A stretch of DNA of 64,000 bases from Saprospiraceae bacterium (lineage in GTDB: Bacteria; Bacteroidota; Bacteroidia; Chitinophagales; Saprospiraceae), in contig JALSGS010000045.1 of NCBI GenBank assembly GCA_026982695.1, forward strand, positions 248,001 through 312,000, written 5' to 3'. Below the pieces are notes generated by a model. It saw nothing but the letters and a program-made list of their open reading frames with translations, was not told the origin of the DNA and made no database searches. Each line of letters begins with the position of its first letter. The stretch's first letter is position 1. Both the position numbers and the translations under genes were made by a program. Below, piece after piece: positions 7,354-15,992 of this stretch.

Positions 7354-9489
7354 ATGCGATATACCGAAGCAGATCAGCGACGCCTCTATCACCTATCGAA
7401 AACGCTGCTACAACGTGAAGTACCTACCGACAAAGAAGCGGCAGCACAAATGGCTGCACAATTGCGAGAGGTGATCAACTACCACGAATATCGATACTAC
7501 GTACTCGACGATCCCGTGGTGAGCGACTACGAGTACGATATGCTCTACAAAAAGCTCGAAGCCATCGAAACGCAATGGCCTGAGCTAGTCACTCCCGACT
7601 CACCGACGCAGCGCGTCTCTTCCGATCTCAGCCATGATTTTCCCACTGTCCGCCATCTGGCTCCCTTGCGCTCGTTGGCCAACTCGTACAATGCCGCTGA
7701 CTTGTTGGAGTGGGAGCGCATGGTGCGCCGACTCACTGGTGTACCTGACGAGCAGCCCATCGAGTACGTCGTAGAGCCCAAATTCGATGGTAGCAGCATT
7801 GCCTTGGTGTACGAGCACGACTTGCTAGTGCGCGCAGCCACTCGCGGCAACGGTGTAGAAGGTGAAGACATCACGCCCAACGCCAAAGCAATCCGAGCTA
7901 TCCCATTACAGGCGCCCTTTTCTTCTGTAGGTATCGCCGTAGCCGAGTTGCGCGGCGAAGTACTCATCCGAAAGGACGTGTTCAAAAAGCTCAACGAAGA
8001 GCGCATAGCCCAAGGATTGGAGCCCTTTGCCAATGCACGCAATGCAGCTGCAGGTGGCCTGCGCATGAAAGACCCTCGCGAGACGGCTAGCCGCCATCTA
8101 GATGCTTTCGTCTATACGCTCAACTACGCTGTTGATGCGCAAGGCAACGACATGCACCATCCTATAGGCACTCATGACAAAGCCATGCAACTAGTCGGGC
8201 GCATGGGCTTCAAGGTACCCACCGAAGGGCACAAGGTGTGCAAAGACATCCACGAAGCCATTGCTTTTTGCGAAGCTTGGGAGCAACAACGCGACAACTT
8301 CCCCTATGAAATAGATGGCATGGTGGTCAAAGTCAACGACTACGAGCTGCGCGCGCGCTGCGGCAGCACTGAGCACCATCCACGCTGGGCGATGGCCTAC
8401 AAATTCAAGGCGCGGCAAGCCACTACTAAGCTGTTAGCCGTCGAGTTTCAAGTGGGGCGCACCGGTGCCGTGACGCCGGTAGCCAAACTCGAACCCGTGC
8501 ATCTGGCAGGTGTGACGATCTCGTCAGCTTCGCTACACAACGAAGACTTCATCCGCTCGCGCGACATCCGCATTGGCGACACGGTGTTGGTCGAACGCGC
8601 CGGCGATGTAATCCCTTACGTCGTCAAACCGCTGCTCGAGCTGCGCACCGGGCAGGAACGACCTATCGAGTTTCCCCGCCACTGCCCCGTATGTCATACG
8701 CCTTTATTTCGCCCGCCGGGCGAAGCCATCTGGCGCTGCATCAACAACCAGTGCCCAGCGCAAGTACTGCAGCGCATCATCTATCACGTGTCGAAAGATG
8801 GAATGGACATCGAGGGGCTGGGTAAAGCCAACGTAGAGCGCTTTTACCAGCTGGGGTGGCTGCGCTCATTGGCCGACGTCTATCGGCTCGACTACGATAA
8901 AATCACACAGCTTGACGGCTTCGGCCCCAAATCAGCGGAAAACTTGCGGCAAGCAATTGAACGCGCCAAGCACAACCCCTTACACAAACTCATCGCCAGT
9001 CTCAGCATTCCGCTCGTCGGCAAAAAAGTAGCCAAGCTACTGGCCCAACGCGTATACTGCATCTTCGACCTGCAGCAGTGGACTACGGCCGACTTCGAAC
9101 AAATCGATGGCATTGGCCCTGCAGTGGCACAAAGCGTGCGGGCTTTTTTCGACAATGAAAGCAACCTTCGCATGCTGCGCCAGATGGAAGCCCTGGGCGT
9201 CAACATGTGTCAAACGGAAGAAGACAAACCGCACAAACGCACTGCCCATAGCCCACTGGCGGGTAAGACTATTCTCTTTACCGGCTCGCTCGAACACATG
9301 ACGCGTAAAGAAGCTCAAGAAAAAGCTGAAGCTGCTGGCGCCGTTGTACTTAGCGGTGTGAGTAAAAAACTCGACATCTTGGTGGTGGGCAACAACCCGG
9401 GCTCCAAACTGCGCAAAGCCCAACAGCTCGGTAGCGTGCAAATCCTATCCGAAAAGGAATTCTTAGAACTACTGGAACAGGAAGGTTAA
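7354..9489 (+). CDS. ligA: NAD-dependent DNA ligase LigA
   Basis: 711 residues. It seals nicks in duplex DNA using NAD+. Domains in order: Ia (about 30-95, 'YYVLDDPVVSDYEYDMLY'), the adenylation domain with the nucleophile lysine in 'EPKFDG' (Lys 143), the OB fold ('FQVGRTGAVTPVAKLEPV'), the Cys4 zinc finger ('CPVCHTPLF' ... 'CINNQCP'), helix-hairpin-helix repeats ('IEGLGKANVERFYQLGW', 'LDGFGPKSAENL'), and a C-terminal BRCT domain ('AGKTILFTGSLEHMTRKEAQ'). The second motif residue is Phe rather than the more common Ile/Leu. The start ATG 7354 gives about 20-30 residues more at the N-terminus than in E. coli. The stop lies inside a 14-base palindrome (9488-9501) that could form a weak terminator. 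Confidence 0.97.
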   Translation: MRYTEADQRRLYHLSKTLLQREVPTDKEAAAQMAAQLREVINYHEYRYYVLDDPVVSDYEYDMLYKKLEAIETQWPELVTPDSPTQRVSSDLSHDFPTVRHLAPLRSLANSYNAADLLEWERMVRRLTGVPDEQPIEYVVEPKFDGSSIALVYEHDLLVRAATRGNGVEGEDITPNAKAIRAIPLQAPFSSVGIAVAELRGEVLIRKDVFKKLNEERIAQGLEPFANARNAAAGGLRMKDPRETASRHLDAFVYTLNYAVDAQGNDMHHPIGTHDKAMQLVGRMGFKVPTEGHKVCKDIHEAIAFCEAWEQQRDNFPYEIDGMVVKVNDYELRARCGSTEHHPRWAMAYKFKARQATTKLLAVEFQVGRTGAVTPVAKLEPVHLAGVTISSASLHNEDFIRSRDIRIGDTVLVERAGDVIPYVVKPLLELRTGQERPIEFPRHCPVCHTPLFRPPGEAIWRCINNQCPAQVLQRIIYHVSKDGMDIEGLGKANVERFYQLGWLRSLADVYRLDYDKITQLDGFGPKSAENLRQAIERAKHNPLHKLIASLSIPLVGKKVAKLLAQRVYCIFDLQQWTTADFEQIDGIGPAVAQSVRAFFDNESNLRMLRQMEALGVNMCQTEEDKPHKRTAHSPLAGKTILFTGSLEHMTRKEAQEKAEAAGAVVLSGVSKKLDILVVGNNPGSKLRKAQQLGSVQILSEKEFLELLEQEG

Positions 9490-9521
9490 TTAGCGCTAAT
9501 TTTCACAGCAAAAAGGCAGAC

Positions 9522-10418
9522 ATGGGGCAGCTATGGAACAAACTAAGTCGATGGATACTCACCGGAAGGGAAAGCCGAAAAATTGAACTCAAACAGGAGC
9601 TGCCTCTCGACAATCGCTCCCAAAGGGCATCTTTGGCCAAGCTGGTGACTGCTATTGCCAACACTCCAGGTGGCGTCGGATACATCATTTTAGGTGTAGT
9701 GGATGGCCGGCATCGCAGCGACCACAACGCCCCCGAAAAATACATCGTGGGCGTTTCCTATGAACCCGACACCTATCAGCGGCAGATTCAGCAGGCCCTG
9801 GCCGAATTCACGAACCCCATTCCCGAAGTGAGCTATGAAGACGTGGTAGTGCCGGAAGTCTCCCGGAAAATTGGCGTAATCACCATTGCGCGTAGCCGCC
9901 ACCAACCACACGAAATCATTAGAGAAAGTGGAGAAACAACCCCCGGCATCTACGTGCGGCGGGGAGCCGAGATTTTTACCGCACGTCGAGAAGAACTCTT
10001 GTACATGTCTGGAAATGCATCCTCCAACTACACCGTACTCGTCAACTTCACGCACCCCTTGAGCACTTACCATATCAGGCAAATAACACAACACGCCCAA
10101 GTATTTATAGCAGATGTACTGACACCAAGCAAAATCCCCGTGCACTTCGATGAACATACCTCGTTCGAACAGCAAGTGAAAAATGTAGTAGATGAAGTAC
10201 CATTGACCGACGAAGAGTGGCAAGAGCTTCCCATTATTGTCCACGTGCCGGGCTATGCTGCGATTACTGCACCACTGCTGGCAGAGCTACACGGTCGTAT
10301 GGGGCATTTCCCAAATGTGTTGCGCCTTCGACGCAACGACAGCAATCCCAACCAATATGACTTTGCCGAAATTATTTTCCTACAACGCATACGCGACCAG
10401 GCACGCAAGCGCAGCTGA
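9522..10418 (+). CDS. AlbA_2 (Schlafen-type) domain protein with a Csx15-like C-terminal domain
   Basis: 298 residues. About residues 15-165 match the AlbA_2 putative nucleic-acid-binding domain: 'ESRKIELKQELPL', 'LAKLVTAIANTPGG', 'YIILGVVDG', 'IVGV' and 'GIYVRRGAEIFTARREELL'. About residues 168-298 form a second domain: it begins 'YTVLVNFTHPLS', continues with 'FDEHTSFEQQVKNVVDEVPL', has a 'PLLAELHGRMGHFPNVLRLR' helix-strand core and ends 'FAEIIFLQRIRDQARKRS'. From memory these are the hallmarks of the CRISPR-associated Csx15 family, whose members are linked to type III systems and cyclic-oligoadenylate handling. No cas gene or array is in the window. The gene lies 32 bases after ligA, possibly as a tail gene of its transcript. 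The AlbA_2 call is firm; the Csx15 link is by recall of motifs only. Confidence 0.75.
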   Translation: MGQLWNKLSRWILTGRESRKIELKQELPLDNRSQRASLAKLVTAIANTPGGVGYIILGVVDGRHRSDHNAPEKYIVGVSYEPDTYQRQIQQALAEFTNPIPEVSYEDVVVPEVSRKIGVITIARSRHQPHEIIRESGETTPGIYVRRGAEIFTARREELLYMSGNASSNYTVLVNFTHPLSTYHIRQITQHAQVFIADVLTPSKIPVHFDEHTSFEQQVKNVVDEVPLTDEEWQELPIIVHVPGYAAITAPLLAELHGRMGHFPNVLRLRRNDSNPNQYDFAEIIFLQRIRDQARKRS

Positions 10419-10453
10419 GCAGCGCAGCACTTCTTGCGCGAAAGGCACCATAC

Positions 10454-10720
10454 TCACAGCAAATCGGGTAGGTCCTCTCGTGCTTCGGTAGCTGAAATTC
10501 TGTGGCGCAGGGCGGCCATGGTGTCAAGTAAGCGCTCTGCTTCCCGAAAAAAATCTTGGTCGAGCGCTTGCTGCAAATCCTCAAACCGCTCGAACTGTCC
10601 ATCTCGAAACTTCCACGTGAGCTCTAACAAGTCGCGTGCGACCTTCACGGCGAGGCGCTCGTCCCACTTGAATACAGTCACGTGCAAGCGCGGATGTGGA
10701 ATATGTCCTATAATACGCAT
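10454..10720 (-). CDS. Small uncharacterised protein, 88 residues
   Basis: The start is chosen at 10720 because GGAGAGG lies 5 bases upstream, a rare strong ribosome-binding site in this genome type. A longer open frame upstream is rich in Cys/Arg/Pro and looks non-coding. The protein opens 'MRIIGHIPHPRLHVTVFKW', like a beta-strand pair, and the rest is helical and charged ('FERFEDLQQALDQDFFREAE'), ending in acidic residues. It has no signal peptide and no membrane segment. I do not recognise the family. A promoter-like TTG-N16-TACCTTTG reads toward it from 10785, and the hairpin 10734-10745 carries one copy of the GCTTTCGCAAAA repeat. It is convergent with the AlbA_2 gene, 35 bases apart. 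Confidence 0.7.
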   Translation of the reverse strand: MRIIGHIPHPRLHVTVFKWDERLAVKVARDLLELTWKFRDGQFERFEDLQQALDQDFFREAERLLDTMAALRHRISATEAREDLPDLL

Positions 10721-10758
10721 AAGCCTCTCCTTTTTTTGCGAAAGCGAAAAAAGCAATG

Positions 10759-10785
10759 CAAAGGTAGTACGGGTTAGGGGTGCAA
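10759..10785 (-). promoter_or_regulatory. Bacteroidota-type promoter for the 88-residue protein gene
   Basis: On the minus strand this reads TTG (10785-10783), 16 bases, then TACCTTTG (10766-10759), matching the phylum's -33 TTTG / -7 TAnnTTTG pattern. It lies about 40 bases upstream of the start at 10720. Confidence 0.5.
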
Positions 10786-10880
10786 GTCGATTTTTTGCAT
10801 TACAACTTCGTGGACACACTTTGCTACCAACTGGATTGGGTATTTTCACCCCATTCAGCATGTAGCAAATCAAGTCAGCT

Positions 10881-11561
10881 ATGTCTAGCGATAATCACAC
10901 GTTTTTGCGCCTGCTCAACTTCTTGCTTCTGGCCCTAGTGGGCGGCTTGCTGTTGCGCATCTTGATGTTCAACCGCATTGCACTGATCATCTTGTTAGGA
11001 GTGGGGGCTTTGGCGGGTATTGTCTGGGGCATGTGGAAACTCATCCACCTTTGGCGCTATCGCCGCAGTCCTCAAGGTATTCTCGAGCGCCGCCAGCAGT
11101 GGTGCCACAGTCAGCTCAAGCGCCACCAACGCGAAATTTCGGAGATCAAGCGTAGCATGAAGGACTTGTACCTACAGCTGGACCAAGGCAAGGTGCTTTC
11201 GCAAAAGCAGCGCGACGAGCTGCGCCGCTTGTTGCACGAATACCGAGCCGAGCTGGACCTGCGGCAAGCCAAAGTAGCCTTTTACAAGGCCTGTATAGAA
11301 AAGCTCGACATACTTGGCCAACACCTGCAACTGACCCAGACGCTGCTGGAGAAAAAAGCCCGACTCAAGGCCATGCGTGAAGCTGACCAAGAAGAGCTGG
11401 CCGATCTGGAAGCACTAAAAAAAGACATTACATTAGACAAAAACTGGCTCTTGTCGTTCGAGCAACTCGCCCAACGCATCGAGCAGAGCCATACTCTAGA
11501 TGACGCCCAAGCGCTTCAGGTTGAGCTGGAGGAAATGACGCGCGAATTGAAATCCCTGTGA
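10881..11561 (+). CDS. Membrane-anchored coiled-coil protein of unknown function
   Basis: 226 residues. Two hydrophobic helices at the N-terminus (about 9-30 and 31-52, 'FLLLALVGGLLLRILM' and 'ALIILLGVGALAGIVWGMW') are followed by a basic stretch ('LWRYRRSPQGILERRQQW') and then a long charged alpha-helical region to the end, rich in Leu/Glu/Gln/Lys with heptad-like spacing. This fits a cytoplasmic coiled coil tethered to the inner membrane by a hairpin. I recognise no enzyme motif. It starts 160 bases upstream of nothing else on its strand and is 103 bases before the M14 peptidase gene. One GCTTTCGCAAAA repeat lies inside it (11195-11206). Function cannot be assigned. Confidence 0.75.
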   Translation: MSSDNHTFLRLLNFLLLALVGGLLLRILMFNRIALIILLGVGALAGIVWGMWKLIHLWRYRRSPQGILERRQQWCHSQLKRHQREISEIKRSMKDLYLQLDQGKVLSQKQRDELRRLLHEYRAELDLRQAKVAFYKACIEKLDILGQHLQLTQTLLEKKARLKAMREADQEELADLEALKKDITLDKNWLLSFEQLAQRIEQSHTLDDAQALQVELEEMTRELKSL

Positions 11562-11664
11562 GTACGCAGAGGTACACCTCACACTTTTTCTTTTGGCAAA
11601 AGCCAATAACTTCACGGGCCTAAAATGAGCTTTCCCCTCACCCGATTTTTTCAAAAAAAGCATC

Positions 11665-14163
11665 ATGAGAACATTTGCCTTACTCGTCGTACTGCTGTGG
11701 CAAATACTGCCTCCAGCACACGCCCAACTATTGTCGCCTGATGAGTTCCTACCCCATAAACTGGGCGAACAGTTCACACCACATCATCTCTTAGTCGCGT
11801 ACTTCGAACATGTGGCCGCCCAAAGCGAGCGCGTAATCCTACAGCGCTATGGCACCACTAATGAGGGGCGCCCCTTAATCGTGGCCATTGTTTCTTCGCC
11901 CGACAACCTGGCTCGTCTCGAAGCCATTCGCCACAACAACCTGCGCCGCGCAGGGCTGGAAGCTGGCACGCCCGACTCCGACGACCACATTGCCATTGTG
12001 TGGCTGAGCTTCAGCGTTCATGGCAACGAAGCAGCGGGCTCGGAAAGCTCAATGGGCGTGTTGTACGAACTGGTGCGCCCCGACAATGCCCAAGCAGCAC
12101 GCTGGCTGGAGCATGCCGTAGTCATTATCGACCCCAGCCTCAACCCTGACGGCTATGCGCGCTATACGCATTGGTATCGGGGCGTGAGCGAGCGCTGGCC
12201 CAACCCCGATCCTCAAGCACGCGAGCATCACGAGCCCTGGCCGGGTGGCCGCGTCAACCACTATCTGTTCGACCTGAACCGCGACTGGGCTTGGGCTACA
12301 CAAGTAGAAACACGTCAGCGCCTGGCGATCTATCAACAGTGGATGCCCCACATCCATGCCGACCTACACGAGCAAGGCTACAACAACCCTTATTACTTTG
12401 CGCCAGCAGCACAGCCCTATCACACTTATATTACACCCTTTCAGAGTGAATTTCAAGTAGCGATCGGACGCAACCACGCGCGCTACTTCGATCAATATGG
12501 TTGGCGCTATTTCACGCGCGAAGTATTTGACCTGCTCTATCCCAGCTATGGTGACACCTATCCTACCTTCAACGGTGCCATCGGCATGACGTACGAACAA
12601 GGTGGTCACAGCCGCGCCGGTCGTGCCATCCTCATGGAGAATGGCGACACACTTACTTTGGCTGACCGCATCCGCCACCACATGACTACTGCACTCTCTA
12701 CCGTAGAGATTGCTGCTGCTCGTGCCTCACAGCTCACCAAAGCTTTTGCCGCCTATTTTGCGAAAGCACAACAAGACCCACCCGGCCCATGGAAGACTTT
12801 TGTGATCAAGGTGAACAACCCACCGGCCAAGCTCAAGCGCCTTCTTGCGCTCCTCGATCGGCACCGCATACGTTACGGCACGGCCACAGAACAAAAAAGC
12901 ATACAAGGGTTCGACTATGCCAGCGGGCAAGTTCAGGCCGTAGAAGTACAACCTGGCGATTTGATTATCAGTGCCCGGCAGCCCAAAGGGATCTTGACGC
13001 AAGTACTCTTCGAGCCCGAGCCCGAATTGGCCGATTCGCTCACCTACGACATCACGGCATGGGCCTTACCCTATGCACATGGCTTAAAAGCTGCTGCACT
13101 AAAGCAAGATGTAGCCGCTAGCAAAGACTTTACCGTAGCCAGTGCAGCACCACCCGACACCAACATGGCATATGCTTGGCTCATTCCGTGGAACAGCCTG
13201 GAAAGTGCTCAGATGCTGGCTGCACTGCTGCGCCAAGACATACGAGTGCGTTTTGCCGAAAAAGCTTTCGCTATTGATGGTCGCCACTGGGATGCCGGCA
13301 CTTTGGCCATCATGCGTGCTGACAATGAAGATATGTCCAACTTGGCAAAGCAAGTGAATCAAGTGGCGAAAAGCTTTCCCAATACGGAAATAGTAGCCGT
13401 GCAGTCGGGCATGGTGAGCACAGGTTCCGACTTTGGTTCGGCCACGTGGAGATTGATACACCGCCCACATATTGCTTTAGTAGGTGGCAAAGGCACCTGG
13501 GCCAACGCCTTTGGCCACGCCTGGTATGTATTTGAACAGGATCTGGAATACCCCATCACAGTAGTCAATGCCGAAGACCTGAAGCACCTGGACTGGAGTG
13601 GTTTTGACTTGTTGATCTTGCCCGACGGCTTTTACCAATTCGATGACCAGCTATTAGCTCAGGTGCAACAATGGATCAAGCGCGGTGGGCGCCTCATTGC
13701 CCTAGGGCGTGCTAACGCAGCACTGGCTGGGAAAAAAGGCTTTGCCCTACAGCGCAAAACCGATGCGAAGGCCCATTCGACACCGCGTCGGCCTGCACGC
13801 TTTGAAGATCGCATCCGAGATGCCATCAGCGAAAGCATTCCTGGTGCCGTGTATAAGCTCCATCTCGACAACAGCCATCCGTTGGGCTTGGGCATGCCTC
13901 AGTACTACTTCTCGCTAAAAACTACAGAGGCACAATTCAAACTCCTGGATCAAGGGTGGAATGTGGGCTATATCGGCGATGATCCACAGGCGGTGGGCTT
14001 CGTAGGTTGGCGCTTGCGCCACAAGATGAAAAACACCTTGGTGTTTGGCGTAGAGCCCAAAGGACGCGGCGCCATCATCTATCTCATCGACAACCCGCTC
14101 TTCCGCGCCTTCTGGGAACAAGGTAAGCTCTTGTTTGCCAATGCCGTCTTTTTGGCCCAGTAA
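11665..14163 (+). CDS. M14-family zinc carboxypeptidase, secreted
   Basis: 832 residues with a signal peptide ('MRTFALLVVLLWQILPPAHA'). The M14 catalytic domain fills about residues 30-360. The zinc ligands are visible in 'SVHGNEAAGSES' (H-x-x-E) and in 'HADLHEQGYNNPYYF' (third His), and the general-base Glu is probably in 'GMTYEQGGHSRAGRA'. Substrate-binding Asn-Arg is in 'DLNRDWAWATQ'. The remaining ~450 residues include a glutamine-amidotransferase-like alpha/beta segment ('FDLLILPDGFYQFDDQLLAQ', 'GGRLIALGRANAALAG') common in large Bacteroidota M14 proteins. It probably acts in the periplasm or outside the cell in peptide use. No sorting domain is seen at the C-terminus. Confidence 0.88.
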   Translation: MRTFALLVVLLWQILPPAHAQLLSPDEFLPHKLGEQFTPHHLLVAYFEHVAAQSERVILQRYGTTNEGRPLIVAIVSSPDNLARLEAIRHNNLRRAGLEAGTPDSDDHIAIVWLSFSVHGNEAAGSESSMGVLYELVRPDNAQAARWLEHAVVIIDPSLNPDGYARYTHWYRGVSERWPNPDPQAREHHEPWPGGRVNHYLFDLNRDWAWATQVETRQRLAIYQQWMPHIHADLHEQGYNNPYYFAPAAQPYHTYITPFQSEFQVAIGRNHARYFDQYGWRYFTREVFDLLYPSYGDTYPTFNGAIGMTYEQGGHSRAGRAILMENGDTLTLADRIRHHMTTALSTVEIAAARASQLTKAFAAYFAKAQQDPPGPWKTFVIKVNNPPAKLKRLLALLDRHRIRYGTATEQKSIQGFDYASGQVQAVEVQPGDLIISARQPKGILTQVLFEPEPELADSLTYDITAWALPYAHGLKAAALKQDVAASKDFTVASAAPPDTNMAYAWLIPWNSLESAQMLAALLRQDIRVRFAEKAFAIDGRHWDAGTLAIMRADNEDMSNLAKQVNQVAKSFPNTEIVAVQSGMVSTGSDFGSATWRLIHRPHIALVGGKGTWANAFGHAWYVFEQDLEYPITVVNAEDLKHLDWSGFDLLILPDGFYQFDDQLLAQVQQWIKRGGRLIALGRANAALAGKKGFALQRKTDAKAHSTPRRPARFEDRIRDAISESIPGAVYKLHLDNSHPLGLGMPQYYFSLKTTEAQFKLLDQGWNVGYIGDDPQAVGFVGWRLRHKMKNTLVFGVEPKGRGAIIYLIDNPLFRAFWEQGKLLFANAVFLAQ

Positions 14164-14806
14164 CTGACGCTTTGCCACATATGCCAAAGCTCCCACACAC
14201 GGGAGAGGTATGAGCCCTAAATCACGGATAAGCCAAAAAAAGGTATTTTTGCCCATTAGTTCCGTTTTTCCCGTTTACGAGCGGATGCAAAACATTGAAA
14301 AGAAGCATATAGCCCATTGGTAATCGATGATGCATCAGTACTAAAGTAGCGGCAATGAAGGGCAACGCGATTACTTTTTCCAAATTGTTTGGCTGTCACT
14401 TTGCAGTGCAGTGCACTGCTCCAGCCCAGAAACTTGGACTGCTACATCATTCCCACAAAGGACCAGATGCCCATTTAAGCACTAAGCTGGTCCTCATAAA
14501 TTGCCTTGCCCCCAGCTTGTACAAGTACCAAGCTGGAAAACCACTACAGTCTGTTTACACCAGACGCAATTGCATTGCGTTTTCCCTTGCTGCAAGTGAC
14601 AGGCCCACTGCTTACCAAGCAAGGGTAGCACATTACACCGATTATCAGCCTCATGAAAAAAGAAAAGCACCTCCATATGCGCTTTGTATAAGCCACAGGA
14701 TAAAGGGTACCTCACTTGGGCTGATGCCGTGCGGATAGGTACTGAAGTCATGGGGCTATGACCTTTCTTTTCACTGTTTTGCGCCGCTCACAAACACATA
14801 TATGCG
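14164..14806. other. Long intergenic region with a cluster of stem-loops
   Basis: 643 bases without a convincing gene. Between 14400 and 14630 at least five hairpins follow each other: the palindrome GCAGTGCACTGC (14408-14419); GGACCAG/CTGGTCC (14460-14466 with 14487-14493); CCAGCTTG/CAAGCTGG (14512-14519 with 14529-14536); ACGCAAT/ATTGCGT with a 3-base loop (14564-14570 with 14574-14580); and CCCTTGCT/AGCAAGGG (14584-14591 with 14618-14625) with inner pairing. A further GTCAT/ATGAC pair is near 14747-14761. Open frames on both strands here are short and low in coding character. It may be a structured RNA or a degraded repeat; I recognise no known RNA family. Confidence 0.4.
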
Positions 14807-15934
14807 GTGCGCTTTGCCGACGTCATAGGACAACAAACTACAAAAGAGCTGCTGCGACACATGGTCGATGAGCAGCGCATGCCCCATGCATTGATGCTGG
14901 TAGGCCCTGAAGGCAGTGGTCAGCTGGCACTGGCATTGGCCTTAGCGCGTTATTTGCTGTGCGAAGCGCCAGCTAGTGGCGAGCCGTGTGAGCAATGCGT
15001 TCAGTGTCGGCATTCTGCTCGCTACGCACATCCCGACTTGCATTTCTCTTTTCCTACCGTAGGATCGAAGGCTACAAGCGATCAGTACTATTCGCAGTGG
15101 CGCGAAGCCATCAAAGAAAATCCCTATCTCAATGTCCACCAATGGCTCATGCAACTCAATGCCGAAAACCGGCAGGGCAACATCACGCGCGACGAATGCG
15201 TACACATTGTCAAGAAGCTTAGTCTAAAGACTTTTGAAGGCAGATACAAGATATTGCTCATGTGGATGCCTGAATATCTGGGCAAGGAAGGCAATCGCTT
15301 GTTGAAGCTCATCGAGGAACCACCGCCACAAACGCTTTTTTTGTTCGTAGCTGAAAAAGCCGAGTTGATCTTGGGCACTATTTTGTCGCGCTGTCAGCTC
15401 ATACGTCTGCAGCCCCTTCGCGATGAGGATATAGCTCAAGCGCTGCAAAAACACTTAGGGTTAGATGGTCCACAAGCGCATATGCTGGCCCAAATTGCTG
15501 ATGGCAACTACAACAAGGCCTTGCAGATGGCCCAGCACTCTACCGACTCGCACAGTGCCACATTGCTCGACTGGTTGCGCAAGTGTTATGCACGACGGGG
15601 TGCCGAGCTGGTGAATTGGTCGCAGCAAGTGGCCACATGGGGGCGCGAACCGCAAAAAAACTTTTTGCTCTACGGCCTGCATTTTTGGCGCGAGCTTCTG
15701 GCCTGGCAGCTCAGTAAGGGTCAGGCCGCCCTACGCCTATTACCCAAGGAACAAGAGACAGCTAAAAAGATGAGTCAGGTAATTAGTGCACCACAAATTG
15801 CTGCCATCGCCAAACTTTTCGACGAGGCAATTTTTCACATAGAGCGAAATGCCAACGCCAAAATCGTGTTTATGGATTTATCCATACAGCTTAGTCACTG
15901 GATGCGCGCTAAGTCCACGAGTTCTGTTCGCTGA
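14807..15934 (+). CDS. holB: DNA polymerase III subunit delta' (clamp loader)
   Basis: 375 residues starting at GTG 14807; an ATG five bases upstream is in another frame. The protein opens 'MRFADVIGQQTTKELL' as in DnaX/HolB proteins. A degenerate Walker A is present ('VGPEGSGQLALA', lacking the lysine), as expected for delta', which does not hydrolyse ATP. The zinc-module cysteines follow in 'CEAPASGEPCEQCVQC'. The sensor 1 region reads 'EGRYKILLMWMPEYLG' with 'GNRLLKLIEEPPPQTLFLF'. The subunit joins delta and gamma/tau to load the sliding clamp. It is followed after 58 bases by the PSP1 gene, the same order seen widely in Bacteroidota and Firmicutes. Confidence 0.92.
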   Translation: MRFADVIGQQTTKELLRHMVDEQRMPHALMLVGPEGSGQLALALALARYLLCEAPASGEPCEQCVQCRHSARYAHPDLHFSFPTVGSKATSDQYYSQWREAIKENPYLNVHQWLMQLNAENRQGNITRDECVHIVKKLSLKTFEGRYKILLMWMPEYLGKEGNRLLKLIEEPPPQTLFLFVAEKAELILGTILSRCQLIRLQPLRDEDIAQALQKHLGLDGPQAHMLAQIADGNYNKALQMAQHSTDSHSATLLDWLRKCYARRGAELVNWSQQVATWGREPQKNFLLYGLHFWRELLAWQLSKGQAALRLLPKEQETAKKMSQVISAPQIAAIAKLFDEAIFHIERNANAKIVFMDLSIQLSHWMRAKSTSSVR

Positions 15935-15950
15935 GCTAAGTGGCTCAGCG
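15929..15950 (+). terminator. Hairpin overlapping the holB stop codon
   Basis: A perfect 8-bp stem, CGCTGAGC with GCTCAGCG, with a 6-base loop; the TGA of holB is inside the 5' arm. It is followed by TCTATATAAA rather than a T-run, so it could be a weak terminator or an mRNA-stability element at the holB-PSP1 junction. Confidence 0.35.
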
Positions 15951-15992
15951 TCTATATAAACGCGGGTATAAAGCCCCAAAATAAAGGCCTTT

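Noticed and set aside
14355-14738. A 127-residue open frame (and an 85-residue frame on the other strand) in the holB upstream gap
   Set aside because: The sequence is full of Cys/His and rare patterns, has no ribosome-binding site, and lies across perfect hairpins; it does not look coding.
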